64,000 bases of DNA from Candidatus Saccharimonadota bacterium (GTDB taxonomy: Bacteria; Patescibacteriota; Saccharimonadia; Saccharimonadales; Saccharimonadaceae). The notes beneath the pieces are model-generated. The model worked only from the letters and a program-made list of their open reading frames with translations. It did no database searches and was not told where the DNA came from. Made by a program: the position numbers and the translations under genes. Where the stretch lies: NCBI GenBank assembly GCA_009783305.1, contig WRHJ01000001.1, positions 205,286 to 269,285 of the forward strand, written 5' to 3'. Of this stretch, positions 1-7,412 are shown in pieces; position 1 is the stretch's first letter, and each line of letters starts with the position of its first letter.

Positions 1-747
1 GCCAGTAGTGTATCTAGCACGCCCACCAGATCCGAGATCAGTGGGGGCGAGGGAATTGCCATAAGGGTCGGAGACGACGCAGCCTCCTTGCAAACCACCG
101 TGACCTCCATATTGACCGCCAATGGCACCGTTGGTGCCACTACATGCACCGGTATTGGCACCGCTGTTGCTGGGGTTAGCATTAAGAGCTGCGGTACCAG
201 CAAACCCTTTGCCGTTAACGTTGATACTGGCTCCACTGACGATGGATAATAACCCACCAATATCCAGATTTATAGTGTTGGGAGTGACAGTGGCGGCAGT
301 ATTAGTTGGAGAAGTGATTTGGCTGGTGTCCTCCAGATAAATGTCTGCAGTAGTAATGAGCTTAGTAACAATAGGACCGCCACCTTGCAATGTACCAGTG
401 TTAACGGACGAGATAGTGAGGACAGTAGCGCCAGTAAGGGTGAGGGAGTTGATGGTCAAGTTTGTGCTACTGGGAATAGATAAAGTGACATTAGCAGAAG
501 GGATCAGTACATCATCGGAAGCAATCGGTACCAAACCAGTGTCCCAGTTTGCAGCAGTATTCCAGTTGCTATCAGTACCGCCTAACCAAGTAATAGTGGG
601 AATAGGTAAGGCACTGACACCTGTAGGAGATTGCCGAGCTACAATGATACCTACTACTGCAGTAAGAAGAAGCGAGAAGACAAAGGTAAGGACAAGAGAG
701 AGTGAATTTCTACCCCCCCCTACTTTTTGACCTAACGACAAGCTCAT
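1..747 (-). CDS. Large secreted repeat-type surface protein, N-terminal part (runs off the window)
   Basis: An open frame runs from an ATG at 745-747 to base 1 without a stop (249 codons), so the C-terminus lies outside the window. Residues about 18-38 form a hydrophobic signal/anchor segment (LVLTFVFSLLLTAVVGIIVA), followed by Ser/Thr/Gly/Asn-rich sequence including TWLGGTDSNWNTAANWDTG, a pattern common in adhesin-like secreted beta-solenoid proteins, and a glycine-rich stretch near the window edge. The start is set by a -10 box nine bases upstream and no Shine-Dalgarno site, suggesting a leaderless message. Function is not recognisable; a surface adhesin or sheath protein is the likeliest class. 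Confidence 0.8.
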   Translation of the reverse strand, partial: MSLSLGQKVGGGRNSLSLVLTFVFSLLLTAVVGIIVARQSPTGVSALPIPTITWLGGTDSNWNTAANWDTGLVPIASDDVLIPSANVTLSIPSSTNLTINSLTLTGATVLTISSVNTGTLQGGGPIVTKLITTADIYLEDTSQITSPTNTAATVTPNTINLDIGGLLSIVSGASINVNGKGFAGTAALNANPSNSGANTGACSGTNGAIGGQYGGHGGLQGGCVVSDPYGNSLAPTDLGSGGRARYTTG

Positions 748-756
748 GCTTGCTTT

Positions 757-765
757 ATTTTAGCA
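757..765 (-). promoter_or_regulatory. Extended -10 box, leaderless promoter of the secreted protein
   Basis: On the minus strand TGC-TAAAAT is followed by nine bases and then the ATG at 747. The expected transcription start falls one to three bases before the ATG. Confidence 0.55.
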
Positions 766-785
766 TAAGCACACCGAAAAAAGAA

Positions 786-807
786 AGCCCCCGTATCGAC
801 GGGGGCT
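786..807 (-). terminator. Intrinsic terminator
   Basis: Stem AGCCCCCGT / ACGGGGGCT with a four-base loop; read on the minus strand it is followed by TTTCTTTTTT. It lies just after the stop of the 830-1279 gene. Confidence 0.85.
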
Positions 808-829
808 GAGTTTTGTGGGGCTTAATATG

Positions 830-1279
830 TTAGGCTGCCTTGAGGTCAACTAGGGGAACAGGCATATGGCCGGCGCAGTTGTGCATGATGGAATTAACCA
901 TTCCTTGCAAACGGGCATTTGGCGGTATATAGCTGTCTCGGTCTAATTCGGTGGCATCAAAGTAAAGTTTGAAGCCGGAAACAGCTTTTGGTCGACTACA
1001 GTACCTCATTGCGATATCCACGAGCGCTGCGTAGGTTTCTAAGGGCATTTCTGGAAGTTTTCCAGCGGTGGCTCTTTTGGGGAGCCCTTGGAGATCAATG
1101 ACGTCTTGGTAGCTGCAGAAACTTTTGGTCAGAGCGAGAAAACCCTCATTGGCCCATAACTTCTCAGGAATAAAACCTTCGAAGTCGATAGTGGCCCTGG
1201 GGAAAGAGAGTCCCTCATAGATAAGGGGTTCTCCGCCGAGGATGATGGGGATGGTCTTGATGTTCGCCTTAGCTTGCAT
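830..1279 (-). CDS. Hypothetical protein, 149 aa
   Basis: No family is recognised. The start at 1279 is chosen because GGAGGG lies seven bases upstream; an earlier in-frame ATG at 1294 would put that site inside the gene. The product looks like a compact soluble protein with no signal peptide or membrane segment, and has scattered cysteines (SFCSYQ, RYCSRP, HNCAGH). It is transcribed alone, from a TTGACT-17-TATAAT promoter with a leader of about 55 bases, to a strong terminator. Its strong Shine-Dalgarno site and long leader differ from the leaderless first genes nearby. Confidence 0.7.
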   Translation of the reverse strand: MQAKANIKTIPIILGGEPLIYEGLSFPRATIDFEGFIPEKLWANEGFLALTKSFCSYQDVIDLQGLPKRATAGKLPEMPLETYAALVDIAMRYCSRPKAVSGFKLYFDATELDRDSYIPPNARLQGMVNSIMHNCAGHMPVPLVDLKAA

Positions 1280-1342
1280 ATTATCCCTCCACAAAAATGA
1301 TAAAAATCATAGTGATGCCATGGTGACACCTCTATTATTCTA

Positions 1343-1371
1343 ATTATATCACTTATGTCTAAATAAGTCAA
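1343..1371 (-). promoter_or_regulatory. Sigma70-type promoter of the 830-1279 gene
   Basis: Minus strand TTGACT (1371-1366), 17-base spacer, TATAAT (1348-1343). The leader of about 55 bases contains a tiny ribosome-site-plus-ATG frame of four codons (Met-Ala-Ser-Leu-stop) and a small ATGAT-TTTT-ATCAT hairpin just before the ribosome site. Confidence 0.75.
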
Positions 1372-1544
1372 TAAGAAAAATCCTCACATAAAAAGTGAGT
1401 CTCATGGTATTTCCGGCAATCTCTCAAATTCGCCCGAATTACTATTTCATTTTAGCGCAAGCGGATTCTATGTCAACATTGACTTTTTTGGTTTTGGTGT
1501 TGTTTTGTTACTTGACAGTTTCGAATTTGGTTGTGAAATGTTTA

Positions 1545-1553
1545 TGTTATACT
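1545..1553 (+). promoter_or_regulatory. Extended -10 box, leaderless promoter of the redox pair
   Basis: TGT-TATACT ends seven bases before the ATG at 1561, so the transcript should begin at or next to the start codon. A TTGACA at 1512-1517 is too far upstream (30 bases) to serve as its -35. Confidence 0.6.
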
Positions 1554-1560
1554 GGTAGAT

Positions 1561-2166
1561 ATGAAGGTACGTAACGTTTTGGAGCTCTGGGTGGACGACA
1601 CTAAGATGGCATTGGTGGGTATTGGTATGGTAATGCGGCGACCTAAATACGTACTGATTGGCGTGGCGGCTTTTCTATTTTTCGGCTATATATTGACGAT
1701 GTTCAAGGATGGGACTAGCACTTGGAGTTTGTTGTGGTCTGGCATTGGTTTTGGAGATAAGGTGCTGCTGAGTCTTGAAGTGGGTGGACGGATGTTTGGA
1801 AATTTGTTTGATCTGTGGGGATTGGTCTTGATGGTGTTGGCGTTGATGCAGGGGCTGACGATAGCCTTATTGGTATTTGGCTGGCGATCAAAGATATCAA
1901 AGAAGGCAACGGCAGCAGGGTTGGAGGCTGGCAGTGTAGGGACGGTGATTAGTTTATTGGCGCTGGGGTGTCCAGCTTGCGGCACTTCCCTGTTGATGCC
2001 TTTTTTGACCACAGTCTTGGGTTCAAGTGCAGCGGTGATGGGAGAGATTTTAGGATGGGTTCTGGTGGTGCTGGCAATGGTATTATTATTACATGCGGCG
2101 CGACGATTGGGCTATGGGGCGTTTATTGAAATAACAGCAAGGAGGTATAAAAATGGGAAAAGTTAA
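1561..2166 (+). CDS. Membrane protein with GCPACG redox motif
   Basis: A 201-residue protein with about four membrane segments (roughly 29-48, 84-108, 125-153, 157-180). Cys137 and Cys140 form a CPAC motif inside the third segment (LALGCPACGTSLLMPFL). It overlaps the next gene, a DsbA-like protein, by 14 bases. Membrane-embedded CxxC pairs beside thioredoxin-fold proteins usually pass electrons across the membrane (as DsbB, VKOR, CcdA do), so a redox partner role is inferred. The sequence does not match the CcdA or VKOR pattern as I know them. The message is predicted leaderless. Confidence 0.75.
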   Translation: MKVRNVLELWVDDTKMALVGIGMVMRRPKYVLIGVAAFLFFGYILTMFKDGTSTWSLLWSGIGFGDKVLLSLEVGGRMFGNLFDLWGLVLMVLALMQGLTIALLVFGWRSKISKKATAAGLEAGSVGTVISLLALGCPACGTSLLMPFLTTVLGSSAAVMGEILGWVLVVLAMVLLLHAARRLGYGAFIEITARRYKNGKS

Positions 2167-2854
2167 GATTATTTTAACGGTAGTTGTGGTAGTGTTTGTG
2201 GTGGCGCTGATTGTGTTCAATGCGAGCAATCCGGCTAAGCCGGATGCTCTGGCCTGGAACAGCTCGATGACGAAGGGTGATCCGGAGACCGGCAAGCATT
2301 TTGTGATGTATACGGATGTTTTTTGCCCGTATTGCGACAAATTCAGTAATTCCCTGCATGCTAATGCGGAAGAATTTATGGAAAATTATATTGATAACGG
2401 CAAGGTGTATTATGAGGTGCGCGTGACGGATATTAATTTTCTATCAGGGCACTCGGTGAACAGCGAAGTGGGGGGTGAATCAGCTTATTGTGCGGCAAAA
2501 CAGGATAAATTTTGGGGTTACTACAAGGCGTTGCTGGATAAGCTGTATGAAGATTGGCACTCTAACGGAATTGGGGTGAGCAAAGATGCAGAGAAGATCC
2601 CGAAACTGGATAATGATTATTTTTATGAGATCGGAGAGGAGGCCGAGTTGGATGGCGAGGTGTTTAAAGCTTGCATCGAGAACCACGAAGCGCTGGATGA
2701 GCTGAATACTGCTACGAGTAAGACGCAGAAGATCATCCCTGGTGGTATACCGTATTTTGTATTTGGCAACTATAAGGCGAGCGGATTTGATGGGAATTGG
2801 GATACGGACAATGATTGGAAGCAGGCTCGATTAATGCTGGACGCCGGGCTATAA
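2153..2854 (+). CDS. Membrane-anchored DsbA-like thiol oxidoreductase
   Basis: A 233-residue thioredoxin-fold protein. Residues 5-24 form a membrane anchor, followed by the fold opening HFVMYTDVFCPYC with the active CPYC (Cys58, Cys61) and a helical insertion typical of DsbA/BdbD proteins. GGIPYFVF near the C-terminus holds the expected cis-proline. It should act outside the membrane to form or isomerise disulfides; the many Cys-rich secreted proteins in this window are plausible clients. Start: AAGGAGG lies eight bases before the ATG inside the end of the upstream membrane gene, so the two are translated together. Its end overlaps the convergent methyltransferase gene by six bases. Confidence 0.88.
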   Translation: MGKVKIILTVVVVVFVVALIVFNASNPAKPDALAWNSSMTKGDPETGKHFVMYTDVFCPYCDKFSNSLHANAEEFMENYIDNGKVYYEVRVTDINFLSGHSVNSEVGGESAYCAAKQDKFWGYYKALLDKLYEDWHSNGIGVSKDAEKIPKLDNDYFYEIGEEAELDGEVFKACIENHEALDELNTATSKTQKIIPGGIPYFVFGNYKASGFDGNWDTDNDWKQARLMLDAGL

Positions 2855-3385
2855 CAGCTTCTGACGGCGAACAAATTCATAGATTGCGATAGCGCTGGCG
2901 CAGCCAACGTTGATGCTGCGGGTGGAACCAAGTTGTTCGATGTAATAGGTTTTAGTGGCGGCTTTTTGTAGTTCTTCTGAGATACCGTCGGATTCGGAGC
3001 CAAAAATAAGGATAGAATTGGGGGTGAATTTGGCGGATTTTAATGGTTTTGCTCCAGGGCAGTTATTTTCAATGGCGATTAGTTCCCTGTTTCTGGTTTG
3101 GCTGTCTGCGATAAATTCGGCGGCAGTGGACCAGTGTTGGATATGGAGATATTTATCGGTAACCATGGCGCCGCGGCGATTGTATTTGCGCTTGCCGATG
3201 ATGTGGACTTTGCTGACGTTAAAGGCGTTGGCGTTACGGATGATGGTGCCGATATTGAAGTCATGCGCGAGGTTTTCGATGGCGATCTGCAGCGAAATAC
3301 GGGTTTGGTCGAGATCGGCGATAATTTCTTCGTTAGGAAGGCCTTTATATTTGTCGATCAGATTGCGGGTGTCGTGGGTATTCAT
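2849..3385 (-). CDS. TrmH/SpoU-family RNA 2'-O-methyltransferase
   Basis: A 178-residue SPOUT methyltransferase. Motif 1 is NIGTIIRNANAFNV, motif 2 LIFGSESDGIS, and motif 3 STRSINVGCASAIAIYEF, which builds the knotted SAM site. It lacks an N-terminal substrate-binding extension, so it resembles the short rRNA/tRNA methylases; the exact target cannot be told from sequence. It converges on the DsbA-like gene. The start at 3385 follows a TGG-TACAAT box by six bases with no ribosome site, predicting a leaderless message, and it diverges from the next gene. Confidence 0.88.
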   Translation of the reverse strand: MNTHDTRNLIDKYKGLPNEEIIADLDQTRISLQIAIENLAHDFNIGTIIRNANAFNVSKVHIIGKRKYNRRGAMVTDKYLHIQHWSTAAEFIADSQTRNRELIAIENNCPGAKPLKSAKFTPNSILIFGSESDGISEELQKAATKTYYIEQLGSTRSINVGCASAIAIYEFVRRQKLL

Positions 3386-3391
3386 GAAAAT

Positions 3392-3400
3392 ATTGTACCA
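3392..3400 (-). promoter_or_regulatory. Extended -10 box, leaderless promoter of the SpoU methylase
   Basis: TGG-TACAAT on the minus strand ends six bases before the ATG at 3385. Confidence 0.55.
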
Positions 3401-3405
3401 ATGTA

Positions 3406-3434
3406 TTGACTTTTTTGCTAGTGTGTGATATAAT
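3406..3434 (+). promoter_or_regulatory. Consensus promoter giving a leaderless message
   Basis: TTGACT (3406-3411), 17 bases, TATAAT (3429-3434), then six bases and the ATG at 3441. This is the best-formed leaderless promoter in the window: both boxes and the spacing are near ideal, and the expected start base is the A of the ATG. Confidence 0.8.
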
Positions 3435-3440
3435 GAGGTT

Positions 3441-3713
3441 ATGAATATATTGGAATATTTTTCTAGATTACATAAAGAGAAGCGCGAGCTGGCTCTTCTT
3501 GAGTGGACCTATCTGGTGATGGTGGTTATTTCCGTGCTGGTAGCCGGGATTTTTGCCTTGTTTAACCAGGCACTGGGTGTAGGTATTTTGATTGTGCCGT
3601 TAGTGGCGTTTATCGCTATGAGCATGAACGTGGTAGCGTGGGCGCTGATTAAATTGGCCGCAGACACCTTTTTGCCAAAAAAAGCAGACAAGAAACCTTT
3701 AAAAAAGAAGTAG
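3441..3713 (+). CDS. Small two-span membrane protein, 90 aa
   Basis: Two hydrophobic segments (about residues 24-42 and 48-70) and a Lys-rich C-terminal tail (KKADKKPLKKK). No family is recognised. The leaderless promoter directly in front fixes the start. The stop codon TAG is followed in the same frame, with no further stop, by the small Cys-rich reading frame at 3723-3914, so the two are co-transcribed. Confidence 0.7.
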   Translation: MNILEYFSRLHKEKRELALLEWTYLVMVVISVLVAGIFALFNQALGVGILIVPLVAFIAMSMNVVAWALIKLAADTFLPKKADKKPLKKK

Positions 3714-3722
3714 GGTGGCACT

Positions 3723-3914
3723 CTGAAAAAAACAAAAATACAAACAACGGAACCGAAAAAATGCTGGGTAAATGATACTCAGAAGGTTTGTTATGGTAGC
3801 CGAGAAGAGGCGGAAGGCGCCGCGCGGCTGGCCGAAGTTGAGCACGGTATAGAACCTAATTCGCTAACTGTTTATAAGTGCGAGTATGGCGAGCACTGGC
3901 ATTTAGCGCATTAG
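3723..3914 (+). CDS. Small Cys/His-rich protein, 63 aa, no ATG start
   Basis: After the TAG of the preceding gene the same frame stays open to a TAG at 3912-3914. The translated core reads like a real protein: KCWVNDTQKVCYGSREEAEG, then a charged helix, then YKCEYGEHWHLAH with Cys and His spaced as in small metal-binding proteins. No ATG, GTG or TTG lies in frame; the best candidate is CTG at 3723, with GGGTGG six to nine bases upstream. Alternatives are read-through of the TAG at 3711 or a lower-frequency start such as ATA. I do not assign a function. Confidence 0.55.
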   Translation: MKKTKIQTTEPKKCWVNDTQKVCYGSREEAEGAARLAEVEHGIEPNSLTVYKCEYGEHWHLAH

Positions 3915-4013
3915 TTTCTGTGTGGCGGCGGTTATGCTTGCCTCAAGTTCAAAATTACTGGTAAGATGAGGGCAACCGGGGGAGTTATTTTTTATGAAAG
4001 GTAGGTGATTGGC

Positions 4014-4658
4014 GTGAGCCAATACGAGAGTAAGCTGGTATTTCTTGATTTGGACGACATGACGCTTGATCTAAGGGGATCGATAATTCCATTTAACAAT
4101 AAGTTTTTCGGGATCACGATTACCCCGGAGCAGTATGCTGGAAATTGGCGAAATACACCGTGGGCGAGCAATTATAATTCTCAGGAAGAATATGACGTAA
4201 TGATCAAGAACGAGTGGTGGCCCAGCGTCATAAAGGCAGGACTGTATGAGAATGTACGAGCTATGCCTGACGCGAGGCCTGTGCTGTTAAGACTGCAGAA
4301 ATGTGGCGTGCCGTTCGCCGCGATAACCTCGCGACCGGAGAAGATCCAAAATGCAACCATGGTATGTCTGGAGCGAGAACTGGCGGACATCCAACTTCAA
4401 GATGTGGTTTTCATGGGAGATAGGGGGCATGGCGCTCCTAAAGGAGAGGTCGTAGCACAAATGGGTGGCGTCATGCTGATGGACGACGTATACGACCAAA
4501 TAAAATCGGCAACTGATTGCAGAGTTATGGGGTTGCTGTTTGGCAACGCACCAGACGTGATTGACGTGCAGGCGGATGAAGGAAATCTGTTATATCGCGC
4601 GAAGAATTGGCTGGATGCCGAGTCGACGATATTACAGATGCTGGGAAATGCAGTGTGA
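4014..4658 (+). CDS. HAD-superfamily phosphatase, 5'-nucleotidase-like
   Basis: The HAD motifs are in order: motif I FLDLDDMTLD (nucleophile and acid Asp), motif II AAITSRPEK, motif III the Lys of HGAPKGEVV, and motif IV MLMDDVYDQ. The layout resembles deoxyribonucleotidases and related small HAD phosphatases. It sits just upstream of thymidylate synthase, which fits a role in dNMP balance, but the substrate is inference. GTG codons at 4005 and 4014 are both possible starts; 4014 is preferred because AGGTG lies six bases ahead of it. A strong terminator follows, so it is not in the thyA transcript. Confidence 0.75.
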   Translation: MSQYESKLVFLDLDDMTLDLRGSIIPFNNKFFGITITPEQYAGNWRNTPWASNYNSQEEYDVMIKNEWWPSVIKAGLYENVRAMPDARPVLLRLQKCGVPFAAITSRPEKIQNATMVCLERELADIQLQDVVFMGDRGHGAPKGEVVAQMGGVMLMDDVYDQIKSATDCRVMGLLFGNAPDVIDVQADEGNLLYRAKNWLDAESTILQMLGNAV

Positions 4659-4679
4659 ATTACCTCCCTATCATAAAAG

Positions 4680-4707
4680 CCCTGGACTTGATTGGTCCAG
4701 GGTTTTT
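4680..4707 (+). terminator. Intrinsic terminator
   Basis: Stem CCCTGGAC / GTCCAGGG with a seven-base loop, followed by TTTTT. It separates the HAD gene from thyA. Confidence 0.9.
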
Positions 4708-4750
4708 CATGTATACTTGAGATAAGGGTCGGGGGAAATTGGAGGTAATT

Positions 4751-5674
4751 GTGACGAAGTTTGACGAGCAGTATTTGGATCTCTGTCGGCGAATTTTGGA
4801 AGAGGGGGAGATAGTCCAGAATAATCCGAGTGTGGCAGATATGAAGCTGAAGAATAATGCTGGGACTAATTTCCCGAATCATCTAGCGCAAACTTTGGCG
4901 CCGATTACAACTTATCGGTTGCCGCAACAGGTATTGAAGTTTGATTTGTCGGAAGAATTCCCAATTTTAACTAGCAAACATGTTGGTTTTAAAACCGCGG
5001 CGCTGGAAATGTTGTGGATTTATCAGGTGCAAAGCAATAAGGTGGCGTGGTTGCAGGAGCGCGGGATAAAGATTTGGAATGAGTGGGAAATCGATCAAAA
5101 AGGCATGTATCTTGGTAAAAAATTTGGAAAGAAGTGGGCGGGGACAATTGGCACGGCATACGGATGGATTGTAAAGCGGTATCAACTGACGCAGGGTTTG
5201 ATCGAAACAATTAAAAATGATAGCAACAACCGACGGATGATTATGTCGTTGTGGCAGAACGAGTGGCTGCCGACAGCTGCCCTGCCGTCTTGTGTTTGGA
5301 ACACGCAATGGAGCGTGACGGATGGACGACTGAACGTGATCGTGACAGTGCGCAGTAATGATGTGCCTTTGGGCATGCCGTTTAATGTATCGCAATACGC
5401 AACTTTGTGTTGCCTGCTAGCGCATGTTTGCGATTTGCAACCAGGACAAATGACCTACGTAATTAACGATGCGCATATTTATGAAAATCAGATTGGCGGG
5501 ATTTGGCGCCAGATTCGGATGGCGGAGGAACAGGAGTTGCCGCCGGCGCCGAAGTTGTGGATTAATCCGGAAATTACGGACTTCTTTGAGTTTGATAATT
5601 CAAAAGAGCTGAAAGATATTAAGTTAATTGGATATAAAAATCTCGGCAAGATTTCGATGCCGGTAGCAGTATAG
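4751..5674 (+). CDS. thyA: Thymidylate synthase
   Basis: A 307-residue ThyA that converts dUMP and methylene-tetrahydrofolate to dTMP and dihydrofolate. Visible signatures: the phosphate-binding NNRRMIMSLWQ, the catalytic-Cys region ALPSCVWNTQWSV, the dUMP-binding RSNDVPLGMPFNVSQYA, and HIYENQI near the end. The start is GTG 4751, with GGAGG at 4741-4745; an upstream TTG would bury that site in the gene. The Cys region (PSCVWNTQW rather than the usual PCH..FQF) is divergent. A TATACT box at 4712-4717, right after the upstream terminator, probably drives it. A long hairpin terminator follows. Confidence 0.93.
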   Translation: MTKFDEQYLDLCRRILEEGEIVQNNPSVADMKLKNNAGTNFPNHLAQTLAPITTYRLPQQVLKFDLSEEFPILTSKHVGFKTAALEMLWIYQVQSNKVAWLQERGIKIWNEWEIDQKGMYLGKKFGKKWAGTIGTAYGWIVKRYQLTQGLIETIKNDSNNRRMIMSLWQNEWLPTAALPSCVWNTQWSVTDGRLNVIVTVRSNDVPLGMPFNVSQYATLCCLLAHVCDLQPGQMTYVINDAHIYENQIGGIWRQIRMAEEQELPPAPKLWINPEITDFFEFDNSKELKDIKLIGYKNLGKISMPVAV

Positions 5675-5683
5675 TGAATTCAG

Positions 5684-5729
5684 AAAGAGTATTTCTCGCG
5701 ATGTACTTATTGCGAGAAATACTCTTTTT
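5684..5729. terminator. Bidirectional terminator between thyA and rarA
   Basis: A perfect 16-bp stem (5684-5699 with 5712-5727) and a 12-base loop, ending in TTTTT on the plus strand. It serves thyA and probably the convergent rarA. Confidence 0.9.
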
Positions 5730-5738
5730 GGGTTCTAT

Positions 5739-6926
5739 CTACGCTATCTTTTCGTCTTTGATTTCGTCGGGAAGATAGTTTTGGTCAAGATGAAATCCGG
5801 CGGTCCATTGTTGGCGTTGTCCAGATTTGGATTTGCCGAATCCCATGTCTTTCATCATCTTGGTGGGAGCGTTGCGCAGCCAAATTGGTACGGGAAGGCC
5901 CATAGTTTTGTGCGCCAGACTTTGGGCGCGACCCCAGGCATCATAACTTTCGCGGGATTTTTTGGCTTTAGCTAAAGCGTAGGCGACGTGACTCAAGATA
6001 ATCCCGCCTTCCGGCATACCGACGCGTTCGATGGCCATGAAGGCATCAGTGGCTAAACCAAGAGCGCCATTACCGGCTAGACCAATATCTTCGGAGGCAA
6101 AAATCACCATACGGCGAGCGATAAATTTGGGGTCTTCGCCGGCTTCGACCATGCGTGCCATGTAATACAAAGTTGCGTCGACGTCGCCGCCGCGCATCGA
6201 TTTGATGAAAGCCGAGATATTGTCGTAATGATTGTCGCCTTTTTTGTCGTAGCCAGGGACTTTGCGGCCAGCGGCTTGTTTGACGGTTTGCTCGGTAACT
6301 TTTTTGGCGAGCGACAAGGATAACTCTAAGTTGGATAGTGCAACGCGGGCGTCGCCGGCGGACAATTCGGCTAGATAATCAATGGCTTTTTTATCGACGC
6401 GGCTGGTAACTTTCTCTAGTTTGATGGCGCGTTTTAAAACTTGGACGATACCTTCATGGGTTAAGGCTTTGACGACGATGACGCGGCTGCGGGACAGGAG
6501 GGGGGAGATAATTTCAAAACTGGGGTTTTCGGTGGTGGCGCCAATCAGAGTGATGAGACCAGATTCGACGTGGGGCAGGAAAGCGTCTTGTTGAGCTTTG
6601 TTGAAACGGTGGATTTCGTCGACGAATAGGACGGTGCGGAGTTGTAAATTCCAGTTTTGACGGGCGATTTCAACAACTTTCTCAACGTCTTTTTTGCCGG
6701 ATGTGACAGCGCTGATTTCAATAAAATCAGCTTTGAATTCGTTAGCGATGATGCGCGCTAAAGTGGTTTTGCCGGTACCGGGCGGACCCCAAAAGACAAT
6801 ATTAACTGGCTCTTTATTTTCAACAATTTTATTTAAGATTTTGCCATGGCCAATAATCTCATCTTGACCTACCACCTCCTCCAACTTTTTGGGCCGCATC
6901 CTCTCGGCCAGTGGCACTCTGTTCAT
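5739..6926 (-). CDS. rarA: Replication-associated recombination protein A (AAA+ ATPase)
   Basis: A 395-residue RarA/MgsA ATPase of the clamp-loader AAA+ group that acts at stalled forks. Walker A is [17 protein letters not shown], Walker [20 protein letters not shown], and sensor 1 is [10 protein letters not shown]. The C-terminal tetramerisation region includes [16 protein letters not shown] and [13 protein letters not shown], both diagnostic of the family. It is last in the minus-strand run after the Nudix gene but has its own -10 box seven bases before the ATG, so it may also be made as a leaderless message. Confidence 0.95.
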   Translation of the reverse strand: MNRVPLAERMRPKKLEEVVGQDEIIGHGKILNKIVENKEPVNIVFWGPPGTGKTTLARIIANEFKADFIEISAVTSGKKDVEKVVEIARQNWNLQLRTVLFVDEIHRFNKAQQDAFLPHVESGLITLIGATTENPSFEIISPLLSRSRVIVVKALTHEGIVQVLKRAIKLEKVTSRVDKKAIDYLAELSAGDARVALSNLELSLSLAKKVTEQTVKQAAGRKVPGYDKKGDNHYDNISAFIKSMRGGDVDATLYYMARMVEAGEDPKFIARRMVIFASEDIGLAGNGALGLATDAFMAIERVGMPEGGIILSHVAYALAKAKKSRESYDAWGRAQSLAHKTMGLPVPIWLRNAPTKMMKDMGFGKSKSGQRQQWTAGFHLDQNYLPDEIKDEKIA

Positions 6927-6933
6927 GTCTTAT

Positions 6934-6942
6934 ATTATATCA
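6934..6942 (-). promoter_or_regulatory. Extended -10 box of rarA overlapping the Nudix stop codon
   Basis: TGA-TATAAT on the minus strand, seven bases before the rarA ATG. The TGA is the stop codon of the upstream Nudix gene (6940-6942), so one triplet serves as stop and as extended -10 element. Confidence 0.6.
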
Positions 6943-7410
6943 TTTAATGACTTTGACGATTTTGCCGAGCAGTTTATAGTCGTCAGTAAATTTGAATCTG
7001 CCTTCGACTTTTTTACCAGCGATAACTTGCGGCAGCCAATATTTGTCGTCGACCCACATTTTGTCGTAGGGGATTTGATCAACGGTGAACCACTCAGGTT
7101 CGATTTCTTCAGTCTCAATCAGTTCGCCTTGCCATTTTGTGCCTATGAAGCAGTGCATAATGGTTTGTTTGCGGGTACCTTTGTAAAACAAATCATCAAA
7201 GATAATGGTGGCAACTTTTTCATATTGTGTCACTTTAACACCTATCTCTTCTTCAGTTTCGCGTACGGCGGCTTGTTCGACGGTCTCGCCAGGATCAACT
7301 TTGCCGCCAACGCCATTGAGATAACCAGCACCAAAACCGCGTTTTTTGTGACCCAAGAGCACACGGTCGCCGTCGCGCAATATCATCCAGGTGACATGCA
7401 TGGGGTCCAT
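6940..7410 (-). CDS. Nudix hydrolase (MutT/8-oxo-dGTPase-like)
   Basis: A 156-residue Nudix protein. The Nudix box is complete: GGKVDPGETVEQAAVRETEE followed by EIGV, with the metal-binding Glu residues. VTWMILRDGDRVLLGHKKRGFGAGYLNG precedes it, as in MTH1-like 8-oxo-dGTP hydrolases, so nucleotide-pool cleaning is likely. The start at 7410 is two bases after the galU stop, so the genes are translationally coupled; a longer frame into galU lacks support. Confidence 0.88.
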   Translation of the reverse strand: MDPMHVTWMILRDGDRVLLGHKKRGFGAGYLNGVGGKVDPGETVEQAAVRETEEEIGVKVTQYEKVATIIFDDLFYKGTRKQTIMHCFIGTKWQGELIETEEIEPEWFTVDQIPYDKMWVDDKYWLPQVIAGKKVEGRFKFTDDYKLLGKIVKVIK

Positions 7411-7412
7411 GA

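Noticed and set aside
1512..1517. TTGACA as -35 of the redox-pair promoter
   Set aside because: The spacing to TATACT is 30 bases; the extended -10 alone is the better explanation.
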